NCBI RefSeq assembly: GCF_002356555.2
Contig: NZ_AP017372.2
Coordinates: 248,001 to 312,000, forward strand
Source: Halorhodospira halochloris
GTDB lineage: Bacteria > Pseudomonadota > Gammaproteobacteria > Nitrococcales > Halorhodospiraceae
DNA: 64,000 nt
Direction: 5' to 3'
A program made the translations under genes and the position numbers. Positions 1 to 8,066 of this stretch are shown one piece after another. Position 1 is the stretch's first letter. Every line of letters starts with the position of its first letter. The notes under the pieces are model-generated. The model searched no databases and was not told the DNA's origin. It saw nothing but the letters and a program-made list of their open reading frames with translations.

Positions 1-124
1 CACCATCCGCCCCGGTGTGGAGGACGCCGTGAATCCATCCCTGGAGGCTTCATGGCGCCATCCCTAGCGCCAAGACCTCCACACCGGGGCGGATGGTGGC
101 GCCGGCGAGGTTTTAGAGGTTCCC
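1..124 (+). mobile_element. Palindromic MITE-like element, copy A (left end cut by window edge)
   Basis: This is a forward-oriented copy of the interspersed palindrome. The core half-sites CCCCGGTGTGGAGG (10-23) and CCTCCACACCGGGG (76-89) flank the asymmetric loop. The right arm (90-119) belongs to class 1 (CGGATGGTGGCGCCGGC and onward) and ends AGAGGTTCCC at 115-124. By comparison with the 149-bp copies at 25863 and 46514, about 25 bp of the left arm lie outside the window. The copy lies about 80 bp upstream of aspS. Confidence 0.85.
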
Positions 125-202
125 TAAGGGGGGTTCTGAATGAACATTTTTACCGCGCAGCTCGCGCTGTAGTGAATACTCCAACAGTCTGGGAAACATA
201 CC

Positions 203-1999
203 ATGCGTAGCCATTATTGCGGCGAGATTAGTGAAGATCACCTTGGCAGTGAAATAACCGTATGCGGCTGGGTTCATCGCCGCCGTGACCACGGGGGGGT
301 AATATTCATTGACCTGCGTGATCGCGCTGGCTTGGTTCAAGTGGTATTCGACCCGGATACTGAAGAGGCTTTTGCTACGGCCGATAGGGCCCGTTCCGAG
401 TACGTGCTGCGCATCACCGGCAGGGTCCGGCATCGCCCTGAGGGCACCGAGAATCCGGACCTCTTCTCCGGTCGGATAGAGGTCCTCGGGCGCGAGGTCG
501 AGGTCCTGAACACCGCTAAGACCCCGCCCTTTCAGCTCGATGAGCACGAGCATGTCGGCGAGGATGTGCGCTTGCGCTATCGCTACATAGATTTGCGTCG
601 CCCGGAGATGCAGCAGCGTTTGCAGCTGCGCGCAAAGGTGACCTCGGCCATGCGCCGCCACCTCGAGCAAGAGGGTTTTCTGGATATGGAAACCCCCATG
701 CTGACCAGGGCCACCCCGGAGGGCGCGCGCGACTACTTGGTGCCGAGCCGTAATCACTCGGGACGCTTCTTTGCTTTACCGCAATCGCCGCAGCTGTTTA
801 AACAGCTGCTGATGATGGCCGGTTTCGATCGCTATTATCAGATAGTGCGCTGCTTCAGGGATGAGGATTTGCGCGCTGATCGGCAGCCGGAGTTTACCCA
901 GCTCGATATGGAGGCCTCCTTTGTCGATGAAGAGGCCGTTATGGGCGTTACCGAGCGCATGTTACGACAAATATTCGAGGAGGTTCTAGGGGCTGAATTG
1001 CCTGATCCCTTCCCGCGCATGAGCTATGCCGAGGCAATGGACCGCTACGGCTCGGATAAGCCCGATCTGCGCATCCCGTTGGAGTTGATAGAGGTTGCCG
1101 ATCTGGTTGCTGATGTCGACTTCAAGGTCTTTTCGGCCCCGGCGAAAGATCCCCGTGGTCGGGTTGCCGCTCTGCGTGTGCCAGGCGGGGGGGAGTTGAC
1201 GCGCAAGCAGATCGATGACTATACCGACTACGTCGGGCGCTATGGCGCTAAGGGGCTCGCCTATATCAAGGTCAATGATCCGGGGCGCGGGGCAGAGGGC
1301 CTGCAGTCACCGATTGTCAAATTTATGAGCGAAGATGCTGTACAAGGCATCCTCGAGCGGACTTCGGCTCAGGCCGGTGACTTGATCTTCTTTGGCGCTG
1401 ATCGTGCGAGGGTCGTCAATGATGCCTTGGGCGCCCTGCGCGTGCGCATCGGTCACGACCTGGAAATGGTTGAGGCGGCTTGGCGACCGTTGTGGATTGT
1501 CGACTTTCCAATGTTTGAATACGACGAACAGGATGGTCGCCTCTATTCCCTGCACCACCCGTTCACCTCGCCGCGCGTTGCCGAGCCGCAGGAGTTGGAC
1601 AGCACTAAAGATCCGGAGTCACTGCTCTCACGAGCCTATGACTGCGTGCTTAACGGCGTCGAGCTCGGCGGTGGGTCAGTGCGTATCCACGACACCGATA
1701 TGCAGCAGGCCGTATTCGGCTTGCTGGGCATCGATGAAGAGCAAGCACGTGCCAAGTTTGGCTTCCTGCTCGATGCCCTGGAGCATGGTTGCCCGCCACA
1801 TGGTGGGATCGCCTTCGGCCTGGATCGACTGGTCATGCTCATGTCTGGCGCTGATTCGATCCGTGAGGTTATGGCCTTCCCGAAGACTCAAACTGCCACC
1901 TGCTTGCTCACCGAGGCCCCGGCCGAGGTCAGCGAGGCACAGCTCCAAGAGCTTGGCCTGCGGCTAAGGAGAGTTGGTGGAGGGGAGCAGCAAGGCTAA
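203..1999 (+). CDS. aspS: Aspartyl-tRNA synthetase
   Basis: This class II aminoacyl-tRNA synthetase charges tRNA-Asp in the cytoplasm. The 598 residues match the usual bacterial-type length. An N-terminal OB-fold anticodon-binding domain (about 1-110, with [11 protein letters not shown]) is followed by the class II core. The core carries motif 2 ([14 protein letters not shown], about 218-231), a GAD-type insertion (about 290-420) and motif 3 ([12 protein letters not shown], about 535-546). The ATG at 203 gives the canonical start MRSHYCGEI. In many gammaproteobacteria aspS sits next to yebC-ruvC; here yebC is 22 kb away, so the cluster has been split. It converges on rtcB with only 15 bp between stops. 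Whether the enzyme also mischarges tRNA-Asn cannot be told from this window. Confidence 0.97.
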   Translation: MRSHYCGEISEDHLGSEITVCGWVHRRRDHGGVIFIDLRDRAGLVQVVFDPDTEEAFATADRARSEYVLRITGRVRHRPEGTENPDLFSGRIEVLGREVEVLNTAKTPPFQLDEHEHVGEDVRLRYRYIDLRRPEMQQRLQLRAKVTSAMRRHLEQEGFLDMETPMLTRATPEGARDYLVPSRNHSGRFFALPQSPQLFKQLLMMAGFDRYYQIVRCFRDEDLRADRQPEFTQLDMEASFVDEEAVMGVTERMLRQIFEEVLGAELPDPFPRMSYAEAMDRYGSDKPDLRIPLELIEVADLVADVDFKVFSAPAKDPRGRVAALRVPGGGELTRKQIDDYTDYVGRYGAKGLAYIKVNDPGRGAEGLQSPIVKFMSEDAVQGILERTSAQAGDLIFFGADRARVVNDALGALRVRIGHDLEMVEAAWRPLWIVDFPMFEYDEQDGRLYSLHHPFTSPRVAEPQELDSTKDPESLLSRAYDCVLNGVELGGGSVRIHDTDMQQAVFGLLGIDEEQARAKFGFLLDALEHGCPPHGGIAFGLDRLVMLMSGADSIREVMAFPKTQTATCLLTEAPAEVSEAQLQELGLRLRRVGGGEQQG

Positions 2000-2014
2000 C
2001 GGTTCAAGCAGTTG

Positions 2015-3268
2015 CTAGCCCTGCTCCTTGATGTTGATAAGTGGCCGGATGCGGTCAACCTGTTCAATGAGCCCGTACTCTATTTGTAGAGCGATTATAT
2101 CGTGGATATCTTTATACGCTCCCGGTGCCTCATCGAGCGTGCCGGGAGTCACGCAAGCCTGGACGTTGGCTTGCTGCATAGTGGTACGAAACTGCTCAAT
2201 GTCGAGCTGCTGCTTGGCTTGCCGGCGGCCGAGTTTGCGCCCTGCTCCATGGGAGCTGGAATTTAAGGCTTGCGCATTCCCCAGCCCCCTGACTAGATAG
2301 GAGCCGCGACTCATATCCCCGGGGATTACCCCAGCCATACCGTCCTCGGCGTGGGTGGCCCCCTTACGATGAATATAATAGCCGTTTGCATCAGGCTCAG
2401 CATGGTTGTGGTTGCGGTTGACTAGCTCGTCCATACAGACTTCACCCGCCAGATCGATGTCTTGGAGTGCTTGTTCGACGGATTCAAGCATTAAGCGCCG
2501 ATCTAATAGCGCGAAGCGGGTCATCCAGTCGAGACTAGCCAGATAGCTTTGCCCTTCGGCGCTATCTATAGAGAGCCCATAATGACCCTGTTTGGCTTTG
2601 GAGCTGGAACTGGCAAGCTTCATAAAGTGGCCAGCTACGCCATGCCCTGGGCCACGGGAGCCGGAGTGCAAGACAATCCAGACGCGCTGATCGGAATCAG
2701 CTACCCCTATCTCGATAAAGTGGTTACCACCGCCAAGGGTGCCGCACTGCCGATCGCCGTGGCGCGACTTGTAGATTGAGCGCGTCTTGTTATCGGGTAA
2801 CTTGCCAAGTTCCCGCTCGGGATCCACGATAGGTTTGTTATGCCCTTTGGTGCCAACCGGGATGCGCCGATAAATCGACCTGAAGATAAGTTGGCGGTTG
2901 GCTAAAATCTCTTCTACTGAAAAGCTTGTTGGCGCTGCACACATCCCACAGCCAATGTCGTAACCGACCCACGCCGGGACCACGACATCTTGGGTGGCTA
3001 CTACCCCGCCGATAGGCAGGGCGTAACCTTGATGCATATCGGGCATGCCCGCTGCACGCACCACAAAGCCTTCGCTGGCAGCGTCCATTAGTTGATAGAT
3101 TGAAGCAAAATCAACTTGCTCGGGATGCTGGCCAGAAAAAAAACCGGCAATACTCGCGGCGCTAAGCTTTACCCCCTGGCTGCGTTTTTCGAAAAACCAT
3201 TGCCACAGTGCCGATAAGTTAAGGCGCTCCTCCAGAAATGCGCGGTCGAAAACAGTTAATTGTTTCAT
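2015..3268 (-). CDS. rtcB: RNA-splicing ligase RtcB
   Basis: RtcB joins RNA 2',3'-cyclic phosphate or 3'-phosphate ends to 5'-OH ends, using GTP and Mn2+, in RNA repair or tRNA splicing. The 417-residue protein shows the metal-binding segment GYDIGCGMCA (about 102-111), GGGNHFIEIG (about 179-188) and NSSSHGAGRKLGR, which contains the histidine that becomes guanylylated. Length is close to the E. coli protein. No rtcA, rtcR or archease gene lies next to it, so regulation by the usual RtcR/sigma-54 system is not indicated here. The ATG at 3268 has only a weak ribosome-binding site. The assignment is firm; the physiological substrate is unknown. Confidence 0.95.
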   Translation of the reverse strand: MKQLTVFDRAFLEERLNLSALWQWFFEKRSQGVKLSAASIAGFFSGQHPEQVDFASIYQLMDAASEGFVVRAAGMPDMHQGYALPIGGVVATQDVVVPAWVGYDIGCGMCAAPTSFSVEEILANRQLIFRSIYRRIPVGTKGHNKPIVDPERELGKLPDNKTRSIYKSRHGDRQCGTLGGGNHFIEIGVADSDQRVWIVLHSGSRGPGHGVAGHFMKLASSSSKAKQGHYGLSIDSAEGQSYLASLDWMTRFALLDRRLMLESVEQALQDIDLAGEVCMDELVNRNHNHAEPDANGYYIHRKGATHAEDGMAGVIPGDMSRGSYLVRGLGNAQALNSSSHGAGRKLGRRQAKQQLDIEQFRTTMQQANVQACVTPGTLDEAPGAYKDIHDIIALQIEYGLIEQVDRIRPLINIKEQG

Positions 3269-3306
3269 TGTTGTGGCATTAACACTTCCTTGAAGTGGTT
3301 TGATGC

Positions 3307-3528
3307 TCAGCTAGGCTTGTGCTCTTGTTTGGGATTTTTCTCGGCTACATTGCCCGTTAGGCTCCATAAGAATGCCCATAGCCAACCAAATACTGTCCAG
3401 GCAAGCAGGGTGTTTACGGCTATGATCGCTAAATAACTTCGGTGCTTGCGGAAAATGGCGATAATAGAAGGTGCAAAATAGGCTAGGATGCTTAAAATCA
3501 GGTAAAGAATTTCTATGTCTGCCTCCAT
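3307..3528 (-). CDS. Small membrane protein, superinfection-immunity-like family
   Basis: A 73-residue protein begins at the ATG at 3528, preceded by GGAGGACCTC, a strong ribosome-binding site. A longer in-frame reading to 3618 would overlap the opposite gene and is not used. Two hydrophobic segments (about 8-24 and 35-58) surround FRKHR, and the tail is charged (EKNPKQEHKPS). The pattern of two helices with a W-x-x-AFLWSL ending resembles the small T4 superinfection-immunity (Imm) membrane family that occurs widely in bacterial chromosomes. That is family resemblance only, and no immunity role is shown. Its start codon is 15 bp from that of the divergent reductase gene. Confidence 0.7.
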   Translation of the reverse strand: MEADIEILYLILSILAYFAPSIIAIFRKHRSYLAIIAVNTLLAWTVFGWLWAFLWSLTGNVAEKNPKQEHKPS

Positions 3529-3543
3529 GAGGTCCTCCACGCT

Positions 3544-5790
3544 ATGGATAATTTCCGGAAAGTCCTGCAAACGATGGTAATGCCGGCATGGTGGCACCGC
3601 AAGTTGCGATTTGCCCACCGCTGGGCGGCGTTGCTCTTTACCCCACTGCTAGCCATGATCCTGATTACCGGGCTGATCTTGGCCTTTGAAGGGGTTGTGG
3701 AGCGGCATCATTCCGGGTCGCCTGCGGCGCAGCCGGTGGCGGTTGAGCAGCTGGAGGGATTTCTGCAGCAGGTAGACAGGCGGCAGCGGGCACGGGAGTT
3801 AGCCCTAGAGTCTGGGGACGTCGGTGTCCTGACGTTCAGTGCAGCCGGGCAACGTTATGTCGAGGCCTACGACCTTGCCAGCGCCGAGCTAATCGAGGAG
3901 CGCCCTAGCGCTACGGGATTTTTCCGGACAGTTCGCCACCTGCACAAGGATCTCGGCTTGGGGTTGGACTGGGTTGTAGAATTGGCTACCTATGCACTGC
4001 TGGTAGTGCTGGTAATAGGACCACTACTGGCCTGGCCTTATCTGCAGCATACTTTGGTTAGCTGGCATAACTTATTAGGCTGGCTGACCCTGCCCTTGGT
4101 GTTGCTAGTAAGTGCGACTGCCGTGTTAATGATCCATGAGATAGGCACCCCGCACTTACCACCCATTGACCGAGATGCCCAGCGACCCTCGCTCAGTGAG
4201 GCGGTTGCGCGTGCTGCTGATGAGGGCGGGCTTACCCATGTCTGGCATGTTGAGCGCTTCGAGCAAGTCGCCTACGCCGTGGAAGGGCGCAGCGATGCGG
4301 GCCCGCGGACATTGATCGTAACCCCTGATCAGGTTGCCGAGGTGGGCTCATATCCAGGCTGGATAGCAAACCTGCATCAGGGCACATGGGCTGGAATTTG
4401 GTCGGCGTTACTTAACGCCTTTATAGCTCTGATATTGCTGGCACTGACGGTAACTGGATTGCTCTCCTGGGGGTTGCGTAGGTTCAGGCAGCAGAGTGGA
4501 GGTGTGGATATTGGCGCGCAAGTGCTGATTGCCCACGCTAGCCAAACCGGGACCGCTGCAAAGCTCGCCCATGAGAGCGCTGCATCCATGCGTAAAGCCG
4601 GCATCAAGGTCGCCGAGAGCTCGCTGGCTAGCTTGCGTCCCGAGCAGCTCAACGACTTTCACCGGGTCTTGCTGATTGTTTCAACGGCCGGTGATGGTGA
4701 AATGCCTGATGCCGGGCAGGCTTTCCTAAATTCGCTAGCGAGTGCCGATTTGCGGGGGTGTAAATTCCACCTTCTGGCCTTAGGTGATCGCCGCTATCGA
4801 CACTTCTGCGCTGCTGGGGATATGTTGCATGAGGCACTTGATAAGGCTGGGGCAGAGCCGCTGACGATGCTAACTCGGGTCGATGGCAAACCGGGCAGGG
4901 AGTGGCAAGACTGGCTGGCCAACGCAGCGGGGGATTTGGGTGTAAGCCTTGGTGGTGTGCCAGAGATCGTAGTTGATAAACAGATTAGCTTGAGCCTCAA
5001 CCGGCGCGAGCGGCTCGATGACCCTGAAGATGCCGAGCTTCAGGAGGTTTGGAGTCTGGAGTTTGAGGCCGCGGAGCCCCTTGACTATCGCCCGGGCGAC
5101 TTGCTTCTCGTCGAGCCGTGTGCCGGAGAACCGGCGCGCCCGTATTCCATCGGCAGTAGTCCACTTGAAGATCCCCGACTTATCCGGCTCACCGTGGCTG
5201 TTACCAGCCGACTCGATAGTTCTGGTCAAGCTGTGCCGGGTAAGTGCTCAGGCCTGCTCGGACGTGAGCTTAGAGTAGGTGAGAGCCTACATGCCGCCCT
5301 GCGCAGCCACCCCTCGTTTAGGCCTCCGGATGACCAGCGCCGCCCCTTGGTGCTTATTGCTGCCGGCTGCGGGATAGCGCCGTTCGTTGGTTTCCTTGCT
5401 GAGCGGGCTCAACAGTCACAGGCCGGCCCGGTATGGCTGATTTTTGGCAACCGCAAACGCTGTGGCGATGCGCTTTATTCGCAGTGGCTGGAGCAGTGGC
5501 AGCGTGATGGAGTTCTCAGGCGCTTAGATCAGGCCTTTTCCCGCGACTCTGAAGACGGTTCCTATGCTACCGATCGGATCCGGGAGAACGCTGCAGAGCT
5601 GCTGAGGTGGATTCGAGATGACGGGGCGTTGATCTATGTCTGCGGCAGGCGGGCGACGCTTGGCGAGGGGGTGATGGCAGCCTTCATTGCGCTGCTTGTC
5701 GAACAGGCGGGGTTTACGCAGCAGCAGGCTGAGGCGGAGTTGGAGCAGTGGCGAGCTGATGGGAGGTTGCGGATGGATCTGATCGGGTAA
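3544..5790 (+). CDS. PepSY membrane / flavodoxin / ferredoxin-reductase fusion oxidoreductase
   Basis: The 748-residue inner-membrane flavoprotein probably transfers electrons from NAD(P)H through FAD and FMN to a periplasmic or membrane acceptor; relatives are annotated as iron-siderophore or sulfite-reductase-like. The N-terminal PepSY-type membrane part has four helices (about 22-46, 142-166, 176-198, 278-304). A flavodoxin domain follows (about 322-465, phosphate loop ASQTGTA). The C-terminus is an FNR module with the FAD motif RPYSIGSS (about 531) and the nucleotide motif GCGIAPFVGFL (about 608). The ATG at 3544 has a poorly spaced GAGG; ATGs at 3574 and 3580 are alternatives that would leave more room for the divergent gene. 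The natural acceptor is unknown. Confidence 0.85.
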   Translation: MDNFRKVLQTMVMPAWWHRKLRFAHRWAALLFTPLLAMILITGLILAFEGVVERHHSGSPAAQPVAVEQLEGFLQQVDRRQRARELALESGDVGVLTFSAAGQRYVEAYDLASAELIEERPSATGFFRTVRHLHKDLGLGLDWVVELATYALLVVLVIGPLLAWPYLQHTLVSWHNLLGWLTLPLVLLVSATAVLMIHEIGTPHLPPIDRDAQRPSLSEAVARAADEGGLTHVWHVERFEQVAYAVEGRSDAGPRTLIVTPDQVAEVGSYPGWIANLHQGTWAGIWSALLNAFIALILLALTVTGLLSWGLRRFRQQSGGVDIGAQVLIAHASQTGTAAKLAHESAASMRKAGIKVAESSLASLRPEQLNDFHRVLLIVSTAGDGEMPDAGQAFLNSLASADLRGCKFHLLALGDRRYRHFCAAGDMLHEALDKAGAEPLTMLTRVDGKPGREWQDWLANAAGDLGVSLGGVPEIVVDKQISLSLNRRERLDDPEDAELQEVWSLEFEAAEPLDYRPGDLLLVEPCAGEPARPYSIGSSPLEDPRLIRLTVAVTSRLDSSGQAVPGKCSGLLGRELRVGESLHAALRSHPSFRPPDDQRRPLVLIAAGCGIAPFVGFLAERAQQSQAGPVWLIFGNRKRCGDALYSQWLEQWQRDGVLRRLDQAFSRDSEDGSYATDRIRENAAELLRWIRDDGALIYVCGRRATLGEGVMAAFIALLVEQAGFTQQQAEAELEQWRADGRLRMDLIG

Positions 5791-5820
5791 GAGGTCGTCG
5801 TCGCCTTTAAAGGTTCCCCA

Positions 5821-6032
5821 CTGAGCCTAGCTGCCCCGGTGTCGAGGACGCTGTGAATCCATCCCTGGAGGGTGCCTCTAAAAACTTCGCCTGCGCCACC
5901 ATCCGCCCCGGTGTGGAGGTCTTGGCGCCAGGGATGGCGCCATGAAGCCTCCAGGGATGGATTCACGGCGTCCTCCACAACGGGGCGGATGGTGGCGCAG
6001 GCGAAGTTTTAGAGGTTCCCTGGAGGCTTCAT
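5821..6032 (+). repeat. Older, truncated palindromic element interrupted by copy C
   Basis: Positions 5823-5870 (GAGCCTAGCTG, then CCCCGGTGTCGAGGACGC and the loop to CCCTGGAG) and 6021-6032 (TGGAGGCTTCATG, sharing the duplicated bases) are the left half and centre of a forward element with class 2 arms. Its right half is missing. A complete reverse-oriented element (5871-6020) sits inside it, so this copy is older. The recD reading frame runs into both. Confidence 0.8.
5871..6020 (-). mobile_element. Palindromic MITE-like element, copy C (nested insertion)
   Basis: This complete 150-bp reverse-oriented class 1 copy is flanked by direct duplications TGGAG at 5866-5870 and 6021-6025, inside an older element. 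Its left arm reads CGCCTGCGCC where other class 1 copies read CGCCGGCGCC. The right arm carries the matching change (GGCGCAGGCG), so pairing is preserved. One core half-site has a single change (CCTCCACAACGGGG). It supplies the recD stop codon. Confidence 0.9.
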
Positions 6033-8066
6033 GCCGATGAGCTGGTCGTGGAGGCCGGCGCTGCGGTTGACGCGGGCGGCAAGGCCGGCGGCGAGGACAC
6101 TGTGGCCGGGGTCAAGCAGGGTAAAGCGGTTCCGCGCCCGGGTGATGGCGGTGTAGATGAGTTCGCGGGTAAGGATGGGGCTCGGCCGGTCGGGGAGCAG
6201 TAGGGCGGCGTGATCGAACTCGGAGCCCTGGGCCTTGTGCACGGTCATGGCGAAGACGGTTTCGATGTTGTTAAGGCGCGCCGGTAGCACCCAGCGCAAC
6301 GCCGCTTTGCCGCCGTCGGCGGCCGGGAAAGCGACCCGTAGAGTGGTGCGGTGCGGCTCGTCGGTGTCGGGTAGCGGCAGGGCGATGCCAATATCGCCAT
6401 TGTTCAGGCCGAGTTCGTAGTCATTGCGGGTGACCATCACTGGCCGCCCCGGATACCAGTGGGCACCGGATTCGATGAGCCCGCTAGCCGCTAGCCTGGC
6501 AGCGATGCGCCTATTTAGCCCCTCGACCCCCCAAGGGCCGCGGCGCAGGGCGGTCAGCAGCTGGAAACGTCCATGCTCGGTGAGGACGCGGTGGGCCCAC
6601 TCGTCATACTCGGCCGCCGTGGCTGTGGCATCAGGGCGGGCGGCGACGGCCTCCAGATAGGGGCGGTAGCCGGCTTCGGCTAGTTCCTCCAGGGCGTTAT
6701 CATCGGGGCCGCGCAGGTGCTGGTGGTGGAGGTCGGTGTAGCCGCCGGTGGCCAGTAGGGTCTTGGCGGTGGCAATGTCGCCGCTGTTGACGGCGTTGGC
6801 CAGGCGACCAATGCCACTGTCAGCAGCGAAGCGGTGGCTGTGGCGGAGCATGACAACGTGTTGATCCAAGGCGCTGCCAGCGGTATCACGCAGCTGCTCG
6901 GGGATGCTCTCGCCACTGACCGACTCCAGCCAGTCGCAAGTGGTGGGCATATAGTGGCCTTGCGCAGCGCGCTGGCAGAGTTCCCCTAGCACGGCACCGG
7001 CCTCCACCGAGGCGAGCTGGTCGTGGTCGCCGAGTAGGATCAGCCGAGCCCGAGGTGGCAGGGCAGCCAAGGTCGATGCCATTAGTTCGACATCTATCAT
7101 CGACGCCTCGTCTACCACCAGCACATCGAGCGGCAGCAGGTTATCGGCATCATGGCGAAAGCGGCGCGAGCCTGGCCGGACACCCAGAAGTCGGTGGATG
7201 GTGGTGACCTCGGTGGGTATGTTGGCACGGAGTTGCTCGTCGGGCAGGTTTAGACCGTGAACAGTGCCGGCAACGGAGGCGTTCAAGCGGGCGGCGGCCT
7301 TGCCGGTGGGGGCAGCCATGCGGATGCGCAAGGGGCGCTGCTCGGCATCGCGACGCAGCCCCTGGAGCAGGGCGAGCAGGCGCACCACGGTAGTGGTCTT
7401 GCCGGTGCCGGGGCCGCCGGTGACCACCGCGAAGCCGCTGCCAGCGGCCACCGCGCAGGCTAGTCGCTGCCAGGTTTCGGTGGGGTCCTGTGGCCCGAAT
7501 AGGGTGTCGAGCCAGCGGCGCACCGCTTTTGGCTCCAGTTCGTCCCGCCACTGCGTGACCTGTGCCATGCGCCTCTCCAGGGTGACGGCGATACGCCTTT
7601 CGCTCTGCCAATAGCGGCGTAGATAGAGGCGGTGGCCATCAAGGATAAGCGGTGGCTGTTCATCTGCGTCGGGGCTGGCCTCTATCGGCGCGCCAACCAC
7701 GTCGCTGTCGGCGTTTAGGGTCGCCACCAGGGTGCTACGATCGAGACCGGAGAGACACTGGGCGGGACGCGGCAGGGGCTGCTCCGTCATTGCTTCAGCG
7801 CCGCGTCCATCTTCCGGTGGCAGCGACAGGCTGCGATCAGGATCGGATAGTAGTGCATCGAGGTCGAGGCAGACGTGGCCGCGTCCGGCCTGATGGCTGA
7901 CCAGGGCAGCACAGAGCAGGGTCGCTGGGGTGGTACCCGGGGCCTGGTCATGGAGGAAGGCGACTAGGGCGTGATCGAGGGGCCGCAGCCAATCGCAGTC
8001 GCGCCAGTCCTTCAGTAGGGCGAGGGCCGCTGTCGCGCTGTCCAGGGGATGGCTAGCAGCGCTCAT
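6009..8066 (-). CDS. recD: Exodeoxyribonuclease V alpha subunit (RecD helicase)
   Basis: RecD is the fast 5'-3' helicase subunit of RecBCD, the enzyme that processes double-strand ends for recombination and degrades foreign linear DNA. The 685-residue protein has a regulatory N-terminal domain, Walker A GGPGTGKTT (217-225), a Walker B-like VVDEASMID (about 318-326) and the C-terminal helicase motif TVHKAQGSEFDHA (about 617). Its ATG overlaps the recB stop (ATGA), indicating translational coupling in recC-recB-recD order. The last residues (GMKPPGNL) and the TAA stop are encoded by two nested palindromic elements, so the native C-terminus was probably slightly different. Confidence 0.95.
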   Translation of the reverse strand: MSAASHPLDSATAALALLKDWRDCDWLRPLDHALVAFLHDQAPGTTPATLLCAALVSHQAGRGHVCLDLDALLSDPDRSLSLPPEDGRGAEAMTEQPLPRPAQCLSGLDRSTLVATLNADSDVVGAPIEASPDADEQPPLILDGHRLYLRRYWQSERRIAVTLERRMAQVTQWRDELEPKAVRRWLDTLFGPQDPTETWQRLACAVAAGSGFAVVTGGPGTGKTTTVVRLLALLQGLRRDAEQRPLRIRMAAPTGKAAARLNASVAGTVHGLNLPDEQLRANIPTEVTTIHRLLGVRPGSRRFRHDADNLLPLDVLVVDEASMIDVELMASTLAALPPRARLILLGDHDQLASVEAGAVLGELCQRAAQGHYMPTTCDWLESVSGESIPEQLRDTAGSALDQHVVMLRHSHRFAADSGIGRLANAVNSGDIATAKTLLATGGYTDLHHQHLRGPDDNALEELAEAGYRPYLEAVAARPDATATAAEYDEWAHRVLTEHGRFQLLTALRRGPWGVEGLNRRIAARLAASGLIESGAHWYPGRPVMVTRNDYELGLNNGDIGIALPLPDTDEPHRTTLRVAFPAADGGKAALRWVLPARLNNIETVFAMTVHKAQGSEFDHAALLLPDRPSPILTRELIYTAITRARNRFTLLDPGHSVLAAGLAARVNRSAGLHDQLIGMKPPGNL

